42,173 bases of DNA, taken from NCBI RefSeq assembly GCF_946479605.1, contig NZ_CAMLGT010000005.1, positions 1 to 42,173 on the forward strand. The letters are read 5' to 3'. Shown here one piece after another: positions 8,401-17,366 of this stretch. The DNA is from an uncultured Lacibacter sp. Its GTDB lineage: Bacteria > Bacteroidota > Bacteroidia > Chitinophagales > Chitinophagaceae. The translations under genes and the position numbers were made by a program. How positions within the stretch are numbered: the first letter of the stretch is position 1; each line of letters starts with the position of its first letter. The notes under the pieces are model-generated. The model was given only the letters and a program-made list of their open reading frames with translations, made no database searches and was not told where the DNA came from.

Positions 8401-9675
8401 TTACTCATATCGCAATGCAGTAATAGGATCAAGTTTAGCTGCTTTACTTGCTGGATAAAGACCTGCAACCAATCCGGTAAAGAAACAGATTATGGTACCG
8501 ATCAATGCCCATAACCACGGCACAACAAACCCTGTTTTGAAGAAGATAGCAGCAAGATTTCCCACAAGGATGCCAAGCACAATTCCAAAGAATGCACCAA
8601 GTAAACTGATAAGAATACTCTCCCACAAAAACTGTGTGCGGATACTGCTGCTCTTTGCACCGATTGATTTAGCAAGGCCAATTTCTCTTGTACGTTCGCT
8701 TACTGCCACCAGCATAATGTTGGTTAAACCAATAGCTGCGCCAAGCAGGGTAATGGCACCAATTACCAATGCTGCCCAGCGTACATAACGAAGTGTGTTT
8801 TTAAACATCTCCACAATACTGTCGCTGCGGTCAACATAAAAATTATCAACGTCTTTAATACTCAACCGGCGTGCCTGGCGGAATACACCCGTTGCCTCTC
8901 CCACCGCTGCATCCATTTGCGAAAACTCATTTGCCCTGATGGTAATATTGTAACTGCCCGAACTGCTGAATACTCTTCTTACATTGTTATACGTAACCAG
9001 GCATAAATTGTCTAACGAAAGAAATGAGCTGGCACCTCTTTCCTTTAATACACCAATAATGCGGTAGCGGTTATTACCAATGCGGATGAGTTTACCTATT
9101 GCATAAGCCGAGCGGCCTTTGAACAATTTGCGTACTAGATCACTGCCAATGATGACCACATTACGTCCGCTCTCTACATCAAGTTTATTAAAATCACGTC
9201 CTTGCTCTAATGTATAGCCGCTGTTGATCAAATAATTTTCATCGCCACCAATCACCCGCACATTTGGGTTCGTTTTTTCGTTTTCAAAAAACACCGTGGA
9301 GTTGCCGCTTGCAAATTTTGATATACTTACTGTTGCCGGAAAACCAAACTGCTCTTTAAACTGTCTTGCTTCATCAAACGTAATAAAGCGATCGAGATTT
9401 GAGTTGCGCTGCTTACTTCCTTTTTTTGTACGGGTAAGATTACTGTTTGACCCTCCACCAAAACGGATATTCCGCTCTTTAAACCTTATGCTGAAGGAGT
9501 TTGCACCAAGAATGGAGAAGTTTTCGTAAAGGCTTTGGTTCATTGCTTCAATAGCAGTAATGATACCAATAAGCGCCATGATACCAAATGCAATGATGGA
9601 CACAGTAATACCTGTCCGTAATTTATTTGAACGTGTGGTGCGCCATGCCAATGATAAGATGTCGGAGAATGTCAT
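8401..9675 (-). CDS. ABC transporter permease, MacB/FtsX family
   Basis: This 424-residue membrane protein has the MacB type. One N-terminal helix (after [18 protein letters not shown]) is followed by a periplasmic MacB_PCD-like domain of about 230 residues, then three C-terminal helices of an FtsX domain, including [20 protein letters not shown] and a final [17 protein letters not shown]. Such permeases work with an ATPase in lipoprotein, peptide or drug efflux, or in mechanotransmission across the envelope. No ATPase gene is adjacent. The ATG at 9675 is chosen over a TTG five codons upstream because it gives the normal family N terminus. Confidence 0.9.
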   Translation of the reverse strand: MTFSDILSLAWRTTRSNKLRTGITVSIIAFGIMALIGIITAIEAMNQSLYENFSILGANSFSIRFKERNIRFGGGSNSNLTRTKKGSKQRNSNLDRFITFDEARQFKEQFGFPATVSISKFASGNSTVFFENEKTNPNVRVIGGDENYLINSGYTLEQGRDFNKLDVESGRNVVIIGSDLVRKLFKGRSAYAIGKLIRIGNNRYRIIGVLKERGASSFLSLDNLCLVTYNNVRRVFSSSGSYNITIRANEFSQMDAAVGEATGVFRQARRLSIKDVDNFYVDRSDSIVEMFKNTLRYVRWAALVIGAITLLGAAIGLTNIMLVAVSERTREIGLAKSIGAKSSSIRTQFLWESILISLLGAFFGIVLGILVGNLAAIFFKTGFVVPWLWALIGTIICFFTGLVAGLYPASKAAKLDPITALRYE

Positions 9676-9764
9676 AATGTTTTGCTGCAACAGTTGCAGA
9701 AGCTGTACTGCAGTACCCCGAAATTAAGAAAGCTGCCGTTATTTACAAGCCCTTTCTATAAACG

Positions 9765-9791
9765 GCAAACCCCGGAAAAACCGGGGTTTGC
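9765..9791 (-). terminator. Hairpin terminator at the end of the nuo operon
   Basis: A perfect 11-bp stem (GCAAACCCCGG with CCGGGGTTTGC) closes a 5-nt loop, 24 bp past the nuoN stop. The T content after the stem is modest on either strand, so it may be a terminator or a 3'-end stabiliser. It separates nuo from the ABC permease gene. Confidence 0.7.
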
Positions 9792-9815
9792 AAATATGAT
9801 CGGGAATTATTTACA

Positions 9816-11195
9816 TCAGAACATAAAAAGCATATCTGTCAATAATCTCGGATAGACACCTAAGATCACTACAACTGCTGCCACAACCACAAGCAAGCCC
9901 TTAAACGGCGCTGTTACTTCAATTTCCTGTGCTTCTCCTTCTTTGAAATACATGGCCTGTATTACACGGAAATAATAGTACACACTAACCGCAGCCATCA
10001 CCACTGCAAAGATCACCAACCAGAGGTAAGAACCTGTTTTAACCGCAGCTGCCAATACATAATATTTGGCAAAGAAACCTGCAGTGAGTGGAATACCCGC
10101 CAGGGACAACAGACAAACAGTTAACACCAAAGCAACGAGCGGTTGCTTTTTAGCCAAGCCGTTAAACCCGTCAAACGTATAATCTTTCATGCGTACCAAT
10201 ACTGCAAAAATGCCAATGGTTGCAAAACAATAAGCAGCAGCATAAAGCAACAGGCCTTGTTTCGACATATCGTTGATGGCAAATACCGCAAACATCATAA
10301 ACCCTGCCTGCGCAATACTGGAGTAAGCCAGCATACGTTTTACGCTTTGCTGGTACACGGCTGTAACGTTTCCGATAAATAATGTGAGTGCTGTTATGAT
10401 TGCCACAGTAAGTTTCCAGCTTTCTGCTTTGCCTGCAAATGCATTAATGAACAGGTTAAGAAAACCAATGAACACGGCTGCTTTTACAATAGTGGCCATA
10501 AATGAAGTGAACACTGTAGGGGCACCATCATATACATCGGGTGTCCAGAAATGAAACGGTGCTGCGGACACTTTAAACGCCAATGCCACCATCACCATCA
10601 GGATGCCAATCACAACAAACACAGATGATCCTTCGGTTGCAACCATGCTCAGACGTTCTAACTGAAACGAACCTGCTGCACCATACAGGAACGCAATACC
10701 CATGAGCATGATGCCTGTTGAGAAAGAACCCATCAGGAAATACTTCAATGCGGCTTCGTTGCTCTTTAAATTTCGTTTATCTGCTGCAGTTAAAATGTAT
10801 AAAGGAATCGAAACAATTTCAATACCAATGAAGAGAATCAGCAGGTTGTTGAACAGTGCTACAAGACCTGCACCGCTCATGATAAAAAAGATCAACGCAA
10901 AATATTCGAACGGATGTTTCCCTACTGCTTCAACCGCTTTACCGTTCAACAATATGTAAATGATAAGAGCAAGTACCAATACGGTTAAGAATAACAACCC
11001 AAAACGTTCATATTGCAGCATACCATTAAAGTTGCTGTTGATGAGCATTTTTCCACTGAGATCAAAAATATTCCCTACTAATAAAGCAACTGCACCAATA
11101 AGCGCTACAGTTTTGGCCGCCGATTTGCTGTTCAGGAAAATACCACTGAACATCATCACCACACCCCAAATCGCCGAAAATAAAATCAGGTTCAT
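9816..11195 (-). CDS. nuoN: NADH-quinone oxidoreductase subunit N
   Basis: NuoN is one of the three antiporter-like proton-pumping subunits in the membrane arm of complex I. The 459-residue protein is almost entirely hydrophobic, with about 14 predicted helices. It contains the family's central SNEAALKYFLMGSFSTGIML region, FKVSAAPFHFWTPDVYDGAPT with the conserved lysine and histidine, and VKRMLAYSSIAQAGF. The length is normal. It is the last gene of the operon, 18 nt after nuoM. Confidence 0.96.
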   Translation of the reverse strand: MNLILFSAIWGVVMMFSGIFLNSKSAAKTVALIGAVALLVGNIFDLSGKMLINSNFNGMLQYERFGLLFLTVLVLALIIYILLNGKAVEAVGKHPFEYFALIFFIMSGAGLVALFNNLLILFIGIEIVSIPLYILTAADKRNLKSNEAALKYFLMGSFSTGIMLMGIAFLYGAAGSFQLERLSMVATEGSSVFVVIGILMVMVALAFKVSAAPFHFWTPDVYDGAPTVFTSFMATIVKAAVFIGFLNLFINAFAGKAESWKLTVAIITALTLFIGNVTAVYQQSVKRMLAYSSIAQAGFMMFAVFAINDMSKQGLLLYAAAYCFATIGIFAVLVRMKDYTFDGFNGLAKKQPLVALVLTVCLLSLAGIPLTAGFFAKYYVLAAAVKTGSYLWLVIFAVVMAAVSVYYYFRVIQAMYFKEGEAQEIEVTAPFKGLLVVVAAVVVILGVYPRLLTDMLFMF

Positions 11196-11213
11196 CGTAC
11201 TGTGTTAAAAAGT

Positions 11214-12650
11214 TTATTGAAAGATTCCCAGTATAAAAGTTGCTGTATCCTTGGTTAAGTTCAACACTGGAGAAGGATACACACCCATTACAAAAATGGC
11301 TACTACAATTACTGCCAATGCTGCTTTCTCTACAAAACTGATATCAGCATTGGAAGCAGTTAAGCTGTTCTCATCACCATAAAATACCTTCTGGATCATA
11401 CGCAATGTATAGATCGCACTCAGGATGATGCTTAAACCGCCCACTGCTGCATACCACACATTGAATTTAAACAAGCCATTGAACATTAAAAACTCGCCGA
11501 TGAATGCATTGGTAAGCGGTAATGCCACATTTGCCAATGAAACGATCACCAGCAAAATGGTTAATACCGGTGCCTTTTGTGCAAGACCACCCAGCTCACT
11601 CATTTTGCGTGTGCCAAATCTGCGTTCAATAAGTTCTACCACGATCCACATACCCAGTACGTTTACACCATGACTGAAGAACTGAATGATAGCACCCTGC
11701 AAACCACTTTCGTTATTTACAAACAAGGCTGCACTCATTAAACCAATATGCGCAATGGATGAATAAGCAATCAGGCGTTTAATATCGTCTTGCTGCATGG
11801 CAATAATGCTGGCATACACCATACCTATTACACTTAAGCCAATCACTACGTTATCAAATTCAACAGCTGCTTCAGGGAATAATGGAAGTAACCAACGAAC
11901 AACTGCAAATAAACCCATCTTCACCATCAATGCACTTAGCACCATGGTTACTGCTGTTGGCGATTGTTCATACGCATCGGGCTGCCAGGTATGAAAAGGA
12001 AATACCGGCATCTTAATAGCAAATGCAATAAAGAATAACCAAAACAACCATGTTTCTTCTCCACCTGTAAGATTTACTGCATACAGCGATTCCATTGCAA
12101 AAGATGCATCTTTGGTTTGATAATACATGTAGAGTAATCCAACCAACATCAACAATGAACCGATGAATGTATAAATGAAGAATTTGAATGTAACTGCAAT
12201 TCGTTTTTCGCCGCCCCATTTACTGCAGAGAAAATACACAGGAATCAACGCCAGTTCCCAAAAGAAATAGAACAGTAAACCATCTGCTGCTACAAACACA
12301 CCCAGTATACCAGCTTGTGCCAGCAACATCAATCCATAAAAACTATTGGGCGATTTGTAACTCGATTTCCAGGTGGATGCAAAAATGATGGGATAGCTTA
12401 ACGCACCCAACAAACAAAGTAAAGTGCTGGCGCCATCCATCTTTAATGCAAAGCTTGCACCAAGCATGGGCAACCACTCTGCATGAAAACTTTTTGCCGC
12501 TTCGTTGTTTGTAATAACACCGTACGTAATTGCCGCCAATGAAATCAGCGACACAAGAAAACTCCATGTTTTTGCCTGGCCATCACCTTTCAGGAAAAAT
12601 GAAACCAATCCACCAACCAACGGAACCAATATCAACAATAATGCGATCAT
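11214..12650 (-). CDS. nuoM: NADH-quinone oxidoreductase subunit M
   Basis: This 478-residue antiporter-like subunit forms a proton channel in the complex I membrane arm. Recognisable parts are the FYFFWELALIPVYFL helix with the conserved channel glutamate, FAIKMPVFPFHTWQPDAYEQSPTA with conserved Lys and His, and DDIKRLIAYSSIAHIG. It lies between nuoL and nuoN with gaps of 18 nt on each side, so all three should be translated from one transcript. Confidence 0.96.
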   Translation of the reverse strand: MIALLLILVPLVGGLVSFFLKGDGQAKTWSFLVSLISLAAITYGVITNNEAAKSFHAEWLPMLGASFALKMDGASTLLCLLGALSYPIIFASTWKSSYKSPNSFYGLMLLAQAGILGVFVAADGLLFYFFWELALIPVYFLCSKWGGEKRIAVTFKFFIYTFIGSLLMLVGLLYMYYQTKDASFAMESLYAVNLTGGEETWLFWLFFIAFAIKMPVFPFHTWQPDAYEQSPTAVTMVLSALMVKMGLFAVVRWLLPLFPEAAVEFDNVVIGLSVIGMVYASIIAMQQDDIKRLIAYSSIAHIGLMSAALFVNNESGLQGAIIQFFSHGVNVLGMWIVVELIERRFGTRKMSELGGLAQKAPVLTILLVIVSLANVALPLTNAFIGEFLMFNGLFKFNVWYAAVGGLSIILSAIYTLRMIQKVFYGDENSLTASNADISFVEKAALAVIVVAIFVMGVYPSPVLNLTKDTATFILGIFQ

Positions 12651-12668
12651 AAAACAGATATGCCTGGT

Positions 12669-14585
12669 TTAATTAAGGATTTTGATTGTAATAACGAACA
12701 AAACGAGGATACCCAACACCATCCACAACACATAAGATCCTACCTGCCCGCTTTGTAATAATCGTAACTGGCGACCACCCCACTGCACACTCTTTCCAAC
12801 ACCATTCACAAGACCATCAATACCACTCTTTTCAACAACACGATTAAATAACACACCCAATGCATTTAATGGTTTGCTGATGATGTTATCGTACAACTCA
12901 TCTACATACCATTTGTTTGCCAGCACTTTTCCAAAACCTTCCGGTTCGCCTGTTTCAGGATTTTTGCTGAAACGGTTTACTGCAAACAGGATGGATATAG
13001 CAATCAGCGTTAAGCTTACTGCCAGTAAAATATATTCCGTTTTATGCGACAGATGATGTGCTTCTGCTGCATCAGTTGATGCTTTGAAAACAGGCGCTAA
13101 ATAATGTTCGAGTTTGTGCGCATCAGCAGCAAATAACTCCGGAATACCTACAAAACCTGCAACTACAGCGAGAAATGCCAATACCACTAATGGCAAGGTC
13201 ATTTGCCATGGGCTTTCGTGCAGGTGATGTTCCTGCTCATGCGTGCCACGGAACGTTCCTTTAAACGTCATTGCATATAAACGGAACATATAGAAGGCAG
13301 TCATTAAAGCACCGCCCAATCCAATAATGTAGTACACCGGATTTTTTGCAAAGGCATGTACCAGTATTTCATCTTTTGAGAAGAAGCCGCTGAACGGAGG
13401 AATACCGGCAATGGCAATACAACCCAGCAGGAATGTAATGTGTGTGATGGGAAGTTTCTTTGCCAGTCCGCCCATTTTACGAATATCCTGTTCGTGATGC
13501 ATGGCATGAATAACACTTCCTGCACCCAAGAACAAAAGCGCTTTAAAGAATGCATGTGTCATTACATGAAACACTGCACCTGTATATGCACCCACACCCA
13601 AACCAAGGAACATATAACCCAGCTGACTAACCGTTGAGTAAGCCAGTACTTTTTTAATATCGTTTTGTTTGATGGCAATGGTTGCAGCAAGTATGGCTGT
13701 TGCCAAACCAACTACCGCTACAACTGTTTGTGTAACATCGCCAGCCAGTGTATATAAAATATTGCTGCGTGCAATCATATAAATACCGGCAGTAACCATG
13801 GTTGCAGCGTGGATGAGTGCTGATACAGGTGTTGGACCAGCCATCGCATCTGGCAACCAGGTGTACAAAGGAATTTGTGCACTCTTACCTGTCGCACCAA
13901 CAAAAAGCAATAATGTAATGATAACAAGGATAGAATCGCCATGGAACATGCCGCTGGCTTCTTTAAATATATCAACGTAAGTAAGCGATCCAAACTGTTG
14001 AATAATGAAGAATAAACCAAGCAGAAAGCCAAGATCACCAATGCGGTTCATTACAAAGGCTTTACGTGCAGCATTCCCGTAGTTCACATTTTTAAACCAA
14101 TAACCGATCAGCAGGTAAGAACAAAGGCCTACACCTTCCCAACCTATGAACATGATGAGATAGTTAGCACCCAGCACCAGCAACAACATGCTGAACACAA
14201 ATAGGTTCAGGTAAGCGAAGTAGCGGGCAAAGTGATGACTTGCCTCTTCATGCATGTATGAGGTAGAATACAAGTGAATTAAAAACCCTACACCTGTAAT
14301 CACCAACAGAAACAACGCTGAAAGCTGATCAACCTGGAATGCAAACGGAATATTCAGATCTCCAACATGGATAAACTTGAACAGCTCAACAGTAACAGCT
14401 GTAAAATCTTCTGCTCTTGTTGCATTAAAGATGAGCAGGCTCACCACAAAAGAGGCAAGGATAACAGTACTGCCAATGATACCGCTGAGCGATTTGCTGA
14501 GATAGTTTCTTCCCAACCCATTGATCAGAAACCCGATCAACGGAAACAACGGTACTAAATAAACCAAGTCGATAATACTCTTCAT
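12669..14585 (-). CDS. nuoL: NADH-quinone oxidoreductase subunit L
   Basis: NuoL is the most distal antiporter-like subunit of complex I. It carries the long C-terminal lateral helix that runs along the membrane arm. The 638-residue product contains FIGWEGVGLCSYLLIGYW with the channel glutamate, KSAQIPLYTWLPDAMAGPTPVSALIHAATMVTAG split over the usual loop, and DIKKVLAYSTVSQLGYM. The C-terminal extension has the NKWYVDELYDNIISKPLN segment typical of the family. The spacer to nuoK contains inverted short words (see repeat feature). Confidence 0.97.
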   Translation of the reverse strand: MKSIIDLVYLVPLFPLIGFLINGLGRNYLSKSLSGIIGSTVILASFVVSLLIFNATRAEDFTAVTVELFKFIHVGDLNIPFAFQVDQLSALFLLVITGVGFLIHLYSTSYMHEEASHHFARYFAYLNLFVFSMLLLVLGANYLIMFIGWEGVGLCSYLLIGYWFKNVNYGNAARKAFVMNRIGDLGFLLGLFFIIQQFGSLTYVDIFKEASGMFHGDSILVIITLLLFVGATGKSAQIPLYTWLPDAMAGPTPVSALIHAATMVTAGIYMIARSNILYTLAGDVTQTVVAVVGLATAILAATIAIKQNDIKKVLAYSTVSQLGYMFLGLGVGAYTGAVFHVMTHAFFKALLFLGAGSVIHAMHHEQDIRKMGGLAKKLPITHITFLLGCIAIAGIPPFSGFFSKDEILVHAFAKNPVYYIIGLGGALMTAFYMFRLYAMTFKGTFRGTHEQEHHLHESPWQMTLPLVVLAFLAVVAGFVGIPELFAADAHKLEHYLAPVFKASTDAAEAHHLSHKTEYILLAVSLTLIAISILFAVNRFSKNPETGEPEGFGKVLANKWYVDELYDNIISKPLNALGVLFNRVVEKSGIDGLVNGVGKSVQWGGRQLRLLQSGQVGSYVLWMVLGILVLFVITIKILN

Positions 14586-14598
14586 AATACTTGAGGTA

Positions 14599-14666
14599 TG
14601 AAGTAAGAAGCAGGAAGTAAGAACGTCAACAACAAATCTTACCTCTTATTTCTTACATCCTTCTTA
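14599..14666. repeat. Inverted short-word spacer between nuoK and nuoL
   Basis: The left part has two copies of GAAGTAAGAA within 26 bases (14599-14624). The right part (14637-14666) contains the inverse words TCTTAC, TTCTTAC and TTCTTA, so the spacer can fold back on itself imperfectly around a short centre. The last bases overlap the nuoK stop codon. Function is unknown; the resemblance to other nuo spacers is described in the findings. Confidence 0.6.
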
Positions 14667-14999
14667 ATGTTTAAGTCTGTTCAAAAAGTTTACATCCACA
14701 CTGCGAATGTTCCGGTACAGCATTACAATAATGGCAAGCCCCACACTAACTTCAGCTGCAGCCACCACCATAATAAAGAACACAAACAACTGAGCTTCCA
14801 CGCCTGTTACTGCCGATGGACTAACTGCCAAGGTAGTTTCTGCATGCATTTTTGAAAAAGCCACCAGCAACAGGTTCACAGCATTCAACATTAATTCTAT
14901 ACACATAAAAATAATGATGGCATTGCGGCGTGTTAATACACCCGCCACACCAATGCTGAACAGCGCAACTGCAAGAATGATATAATAATTGATCGGCAT
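14664..14999 (-). CDS. nuoK: NADH-quinone oxidoreductase subunit K
   Basis: NuoK is a three-helix membrane subunit that links the quinone end of complex I to the antiporter subunits. The 111-residue protein has the normal length. The conserved membrane glutamates are visible in [21 protein letters not shown] and in [18 protein letters not shown]. It lies between nuoJ and nuoL in the standard order. Confidence 0.96.
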   Translation of the reverse strand: MPINYYIILAVALFSIGVAGVLTRRNAIIIFMCIELMLNAVNLLLVAFSKMHAETTLAVSPSAVTGVEAQLFVFFIMVVAAAEVSVGLAIIVMLYRNIRSVDVNFLNRLKH

Positions 15000-15005
15000 A
15001 AAATA

Positions 15006-15090
15006 TTAGCTTTTAGCTATTAGCTTCTAGCAAAATCTTAAAATATAGTTACAGCAAGCTTGCAGCTAACAGCTCAAAACTTGCAGCTTT
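15006..15090. repeat. Inverted short-word spacer between nuoJ and nuoK
   Basis: The left arm repeats the word TTAGCT about four times (15006-15031). The right arm (15060-15088) carries the inverse word AGCTAA and related AGCT words. The segment AGCTATTAGCTTCTAGCAA (15015-15033) matches the reverse complement of 15060-15074 apart from a small insertion and two or so mismatches. It occupies nearly all of the 94-nt gap. Confidence 0.6.
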
Positions 15091-15093
15091 CTT

Positions 15094-15597
15094 TTAATCC
15101 CCTTTCTTTCCTATTACAACAGCACCCACCATGGCACTTAAGAACAACACACTGCTGATTTCAAATGGCAGTACATAATCGGTAAACAAAGTTTTACCTA
15201 ACACTTTAATGAGTCCGGCTTCGCCACCTGCACTCACCTGTGCTTTGATCACATCGTCACTTTGGCGAAGTGCGGCAATGAACACCAGCAACAAAGAACC
15301 ACCTGCAATAGCTCCGGCTATCTTCAGCCATTTGTTCTTTTGCGGTTCCGTATCGGCGTTGAGGTTCATCAACATGATCACAAACAGGAACAATACCATA
15401 ATAGCACCGGCGTATACAATAATGTTTACCACTGCCAGGAACTGTGCGTTCAGTAAAATATAATGGCCGGAAATAGCGAAGAACACCACGATAAGCCATA
15501 ATACGCTGTACACCGGGTTTTTGCTGAACACCATCATCAATGCGGCACCAACTGCTAATGCACTCAGGAACCAGAATAATATTTCAGTAATACTCAT
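15094..15597 (-). CDS. nuoJ: NADH-quinone oxidoreductase subunit J
   Basis: NuoJ is a five-helix membrane subunit of complex I that contains the pi-bulge helix near the quinone cavity. The 167-residue protein has the expected ILFWFLSALAVGAALMMVFS N terminus, the NPVYSVLWLIVVFF region, and the conserved VNIIVYAGAIMVLFLFVIML helix. It starts 2 nt after the end of nuoI, so the two are likely translationally coupled. Confidence 0.95.
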   Translation of the reverse strand: MSITEILFWFLSALAVGAALMMVFSKNPVYSVLWLIVVFFAISGHYILLNAQFLAVVNIIVYAGAIMVLFLFVIMLMNLNADTEPQKNKWLKIAGAIAGGSLLLVFIAALRQSDDVIKAQVSAGGEAGLIKVLGKTLFTDYVLPFEISSVLFLSAMVGAVVIGKKGD

Positions 15598-15599
15598 GT

Positions 15600-16169
15600 T
15601 TATTCGGTAGTCTGTTGTTTGGCTTTCGCCTTACGTTCGTCAATTAATCCTTTTGCTTTTGTAAATGCTTCAGGGTTTTCTTTCGGGTGAGGAATAACCA
15701 GATTATCCTTTCCGTAAATAAAACTCTGACGGCTGTAATTAGCCGGTGCAAATGTTTCCGTTAAATAAATCGCATCTTTCGGACAAGCCTCTTCACACAA
15801 ACCACAGAAAATGCAACGGAGCATGTTGATCTCGTACTTGGCTGCATACTTTTCTTCACGATACAAATGTTCTTCACCGGGTAGGCGTTCTGCCGCATCC
15901 ATGGTAATGGCTTCTGCCGGACAGGCAACAGCACACAAACCACAAGCCGTGCAATTCTCTCTTCCTTCTTCATCACGGTTGAGGATGTGCAATCCACGGA
16001 ACACAGGACTGAATGGTCTTGTTTCTTCCGGGAATTTGATCGTTGCTTTCTTTTTAAAAATATGAGAGAAGGTGATGCCCATCCCTTTCAACACTGCCGG
16101 TAGATAAATTTTCTCCGCAATGTTCAACGGCTTTCGATCAACCTGCTTCGCTCTGTTTGTTAATTGCAT
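15600..16169 (-). CDS. nuoI: NADH-quinone oxidoreductase subunit I (two 4Fe-4S clusters)
   Basis: NuoI is the ferredoxin-like subunit that carries clusters N6a and N6b and passes electrons to NuoB. Two CxxCxxCxxxCP motifs are visible: Cys73/76/79/83 and Cys119/122/125/129. The product is 189 residues from the ATG at 16169; a TTG one codon upstream was rejected as the start. The C-terminal tail after the second motif contains TETFAPANYSRQSFIYGK and then a Lys/Glu-rich end. It lies after a 138-nt gap from nuoH, the largest gap between complex I genes apart from the two-gene insertion. Confidence 0.96.
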   Translation of the reverse strand: MQLTNRAKQVDRKPLNIAEKIYLPAVLKGMGITFSHIFKKKATIKFPEETRPFSPVFRGLHILNRDEEGRENCTACGLCAVACPAEAITMDAAERLPGEEHLYREEKYAAKYEINMLRCIFCGLCEEACPKDAIYLTETFAPANYSRQSFIYGKDNLVIPHPKENPEAFTKAKGLIDERKAKAKQQTTE

Positions 16170-16191
16170 CAACGTTTATTAAAAAAGTTCG

Positions 16192-16199
16192 CAAATGTA
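16192..16199 (-). promoter_or_regulatory. Possible internal promoter element before nuoI
   Basis: The minus strand reads TACATTTG, an exact TAnnTTTG match, 22 nt before the nuoI ATG. No -33 element at the usual distance was found. It could give separate transcription of nuoI-nuoN. Weak evidence. Confidence 0.25.
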
Positions 16200-16244
16200 T
16201 TTTTTGTTGTCAAATCTTGTTCTTTCATCTTCTGCTGTTGCCTT

Positions 16245-16267
16245 CGAATCATCCAGTGAATGATTCG
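16245..16267. repeat. Hairpin in the nuoH-nuoI gap
   Basis: A perfect 8-bp inverted repeat (CGAATCAT and ATGATTCG) with a 7-nt loop lies in the 138-nt gap after nuoH. It has no T tract, so it is more likely an mRNA stem-loop or binding site than a terminator. Confidence 0.4.
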
Positions 16268-16307
16268 CACACTTGTACTGTAACAATTCTATTCATCAGT
16301 CCCTTAA

Positions 16308-17366
16308 TCATTTCTTAAGCAATAATATTACGGCTGCTGTTACAAGCATATTCACCAAAGCAAGTGGAATTAATTTTTTCCAGCCAAGATCCATCAACTG
16401 ATCATAACGGAATCGTGGAATGGTCCAACGCACCCACATGAACAGGAAGATAAAGAACAATATTTTTGCAAAGAGTGCAGCTGCACCCAGTAATGCCATC
16501 ACATTTGTTGAAAAGCCCCATGCACTTTCATCATAAAACGGAATGATATCGTAACCACCGAAATACAATGTAGCCATAATAGCACTGCTGATGAACATAT
16601 TGATGTATTCAGCAAAGAGATAAAAACCAAGCTTCAAACTTGAATATTCTGAATGGTAACCACCAATCAGCTCGTTCTCTGCTTCTGCCAGGTCAAACGG
16701 TGTACGGTTACATTCTGCAAACGCACACACTAAGAAAATTAAAAAGCCTAAGGGCTGCACAATCACATTCCACAGACCTTCCTGCTGCTGGCGAACCATG
16801 TCGCCAAGACTTAATGAACCCGTTATCATTAACAATGCAATCAACGAAAGTCCCATTGCCAGTTCATAAGAAATGATCTGCGATGCTGCACGCAAACCTC
16901 CCATGAGTGAGAACTTGTTATTACTTGCCCACGCACCAATCATAATACCATATACACCTAAGCTGAGGATACCAAACACATACAGGATACCAATATTTAC
17001 ATCGGCGATCTGTAAGGAAATAGTACGGCCAAACAATTCCAGTTTATCGCCCCAGGGAATTACCGCACTGGTAAGCATGGCTGTGATCATGGCCAGGGAT
17101 GGGCCAAGTATGAACAATACTTTATTGGAAGAAGTAGGAATGATCTCTTCTTTAAAAAACATTTTCAGGCCATCGGCCAGCGGTTGCAGCAAACCGAGCG
17201 GACCTGCACGGTTAGGACCAATACGATCCTGGATCCAGGCCGCTACTTTACGCTCGCCAAACGTCATATAAAGGGCTACCACCAATGAAATAGTGATAAT
17301 GACAGCAATGAAGATCGTTTTCTCCAGCACCATTGCCCAATCGACTGCTAATAAAATCATATCCAT
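16308..17366 (-). CDS. nuoH: NADH-quinone oxidoreductase subunit H
   Basis: NuoH forms much of the quinone-binding chamber where the peripheral and membrane arms meet. The 352-residue, eight-helix protein shows the family signatures GERKVAAWIQDRIGPNRAGP near the N terminus, CNRTPFDLAEAENELIGGYH with the acidic loop, and WVRWTIPRFRYDQLMDLGWK near the C terminus. Its ATG overlaps the nuoG stop by one base (TAATG), a typical coupling arrangement. Confidence 0.97.
   Translation of the reverse strand: MDMILLAVDWAMVLEKTIFIAVIITISLVVALYMTFGERKVAAWIQDRIGPNRAGPLGLLQPLADGLKMFFKEEIIPTSSNKVLFILGPSLAMITAMLTSAVIPWGDKLELFGRTISLQIADVNIGILYVFGILSLGVYGIMIGAWASNNKFSLMGGLRAASQIISYELAMGLSLIALLMITGSLSLGDMVRQQQEGLWNVIVQPLGFLIFLVCAFAECNRTPFDLAEAENELIGGYHSEYSSLKLGFYLFAEYINMFISSAIMATLYFGGYDIIPFYDESAWGFSTNVMALLGAAALFAKILFFIFLFMWVRWTIPRFRYDQLMDLGWKKLIPLALVNMLVTAAVILLLKK

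Noticed and set aside
14599..15090. CRISPR-like repeat array in nuo spacers
   Set aside because: The words are short, degenerate and partly inverted, with no unique spacers of regular length and no cas genes in the window.
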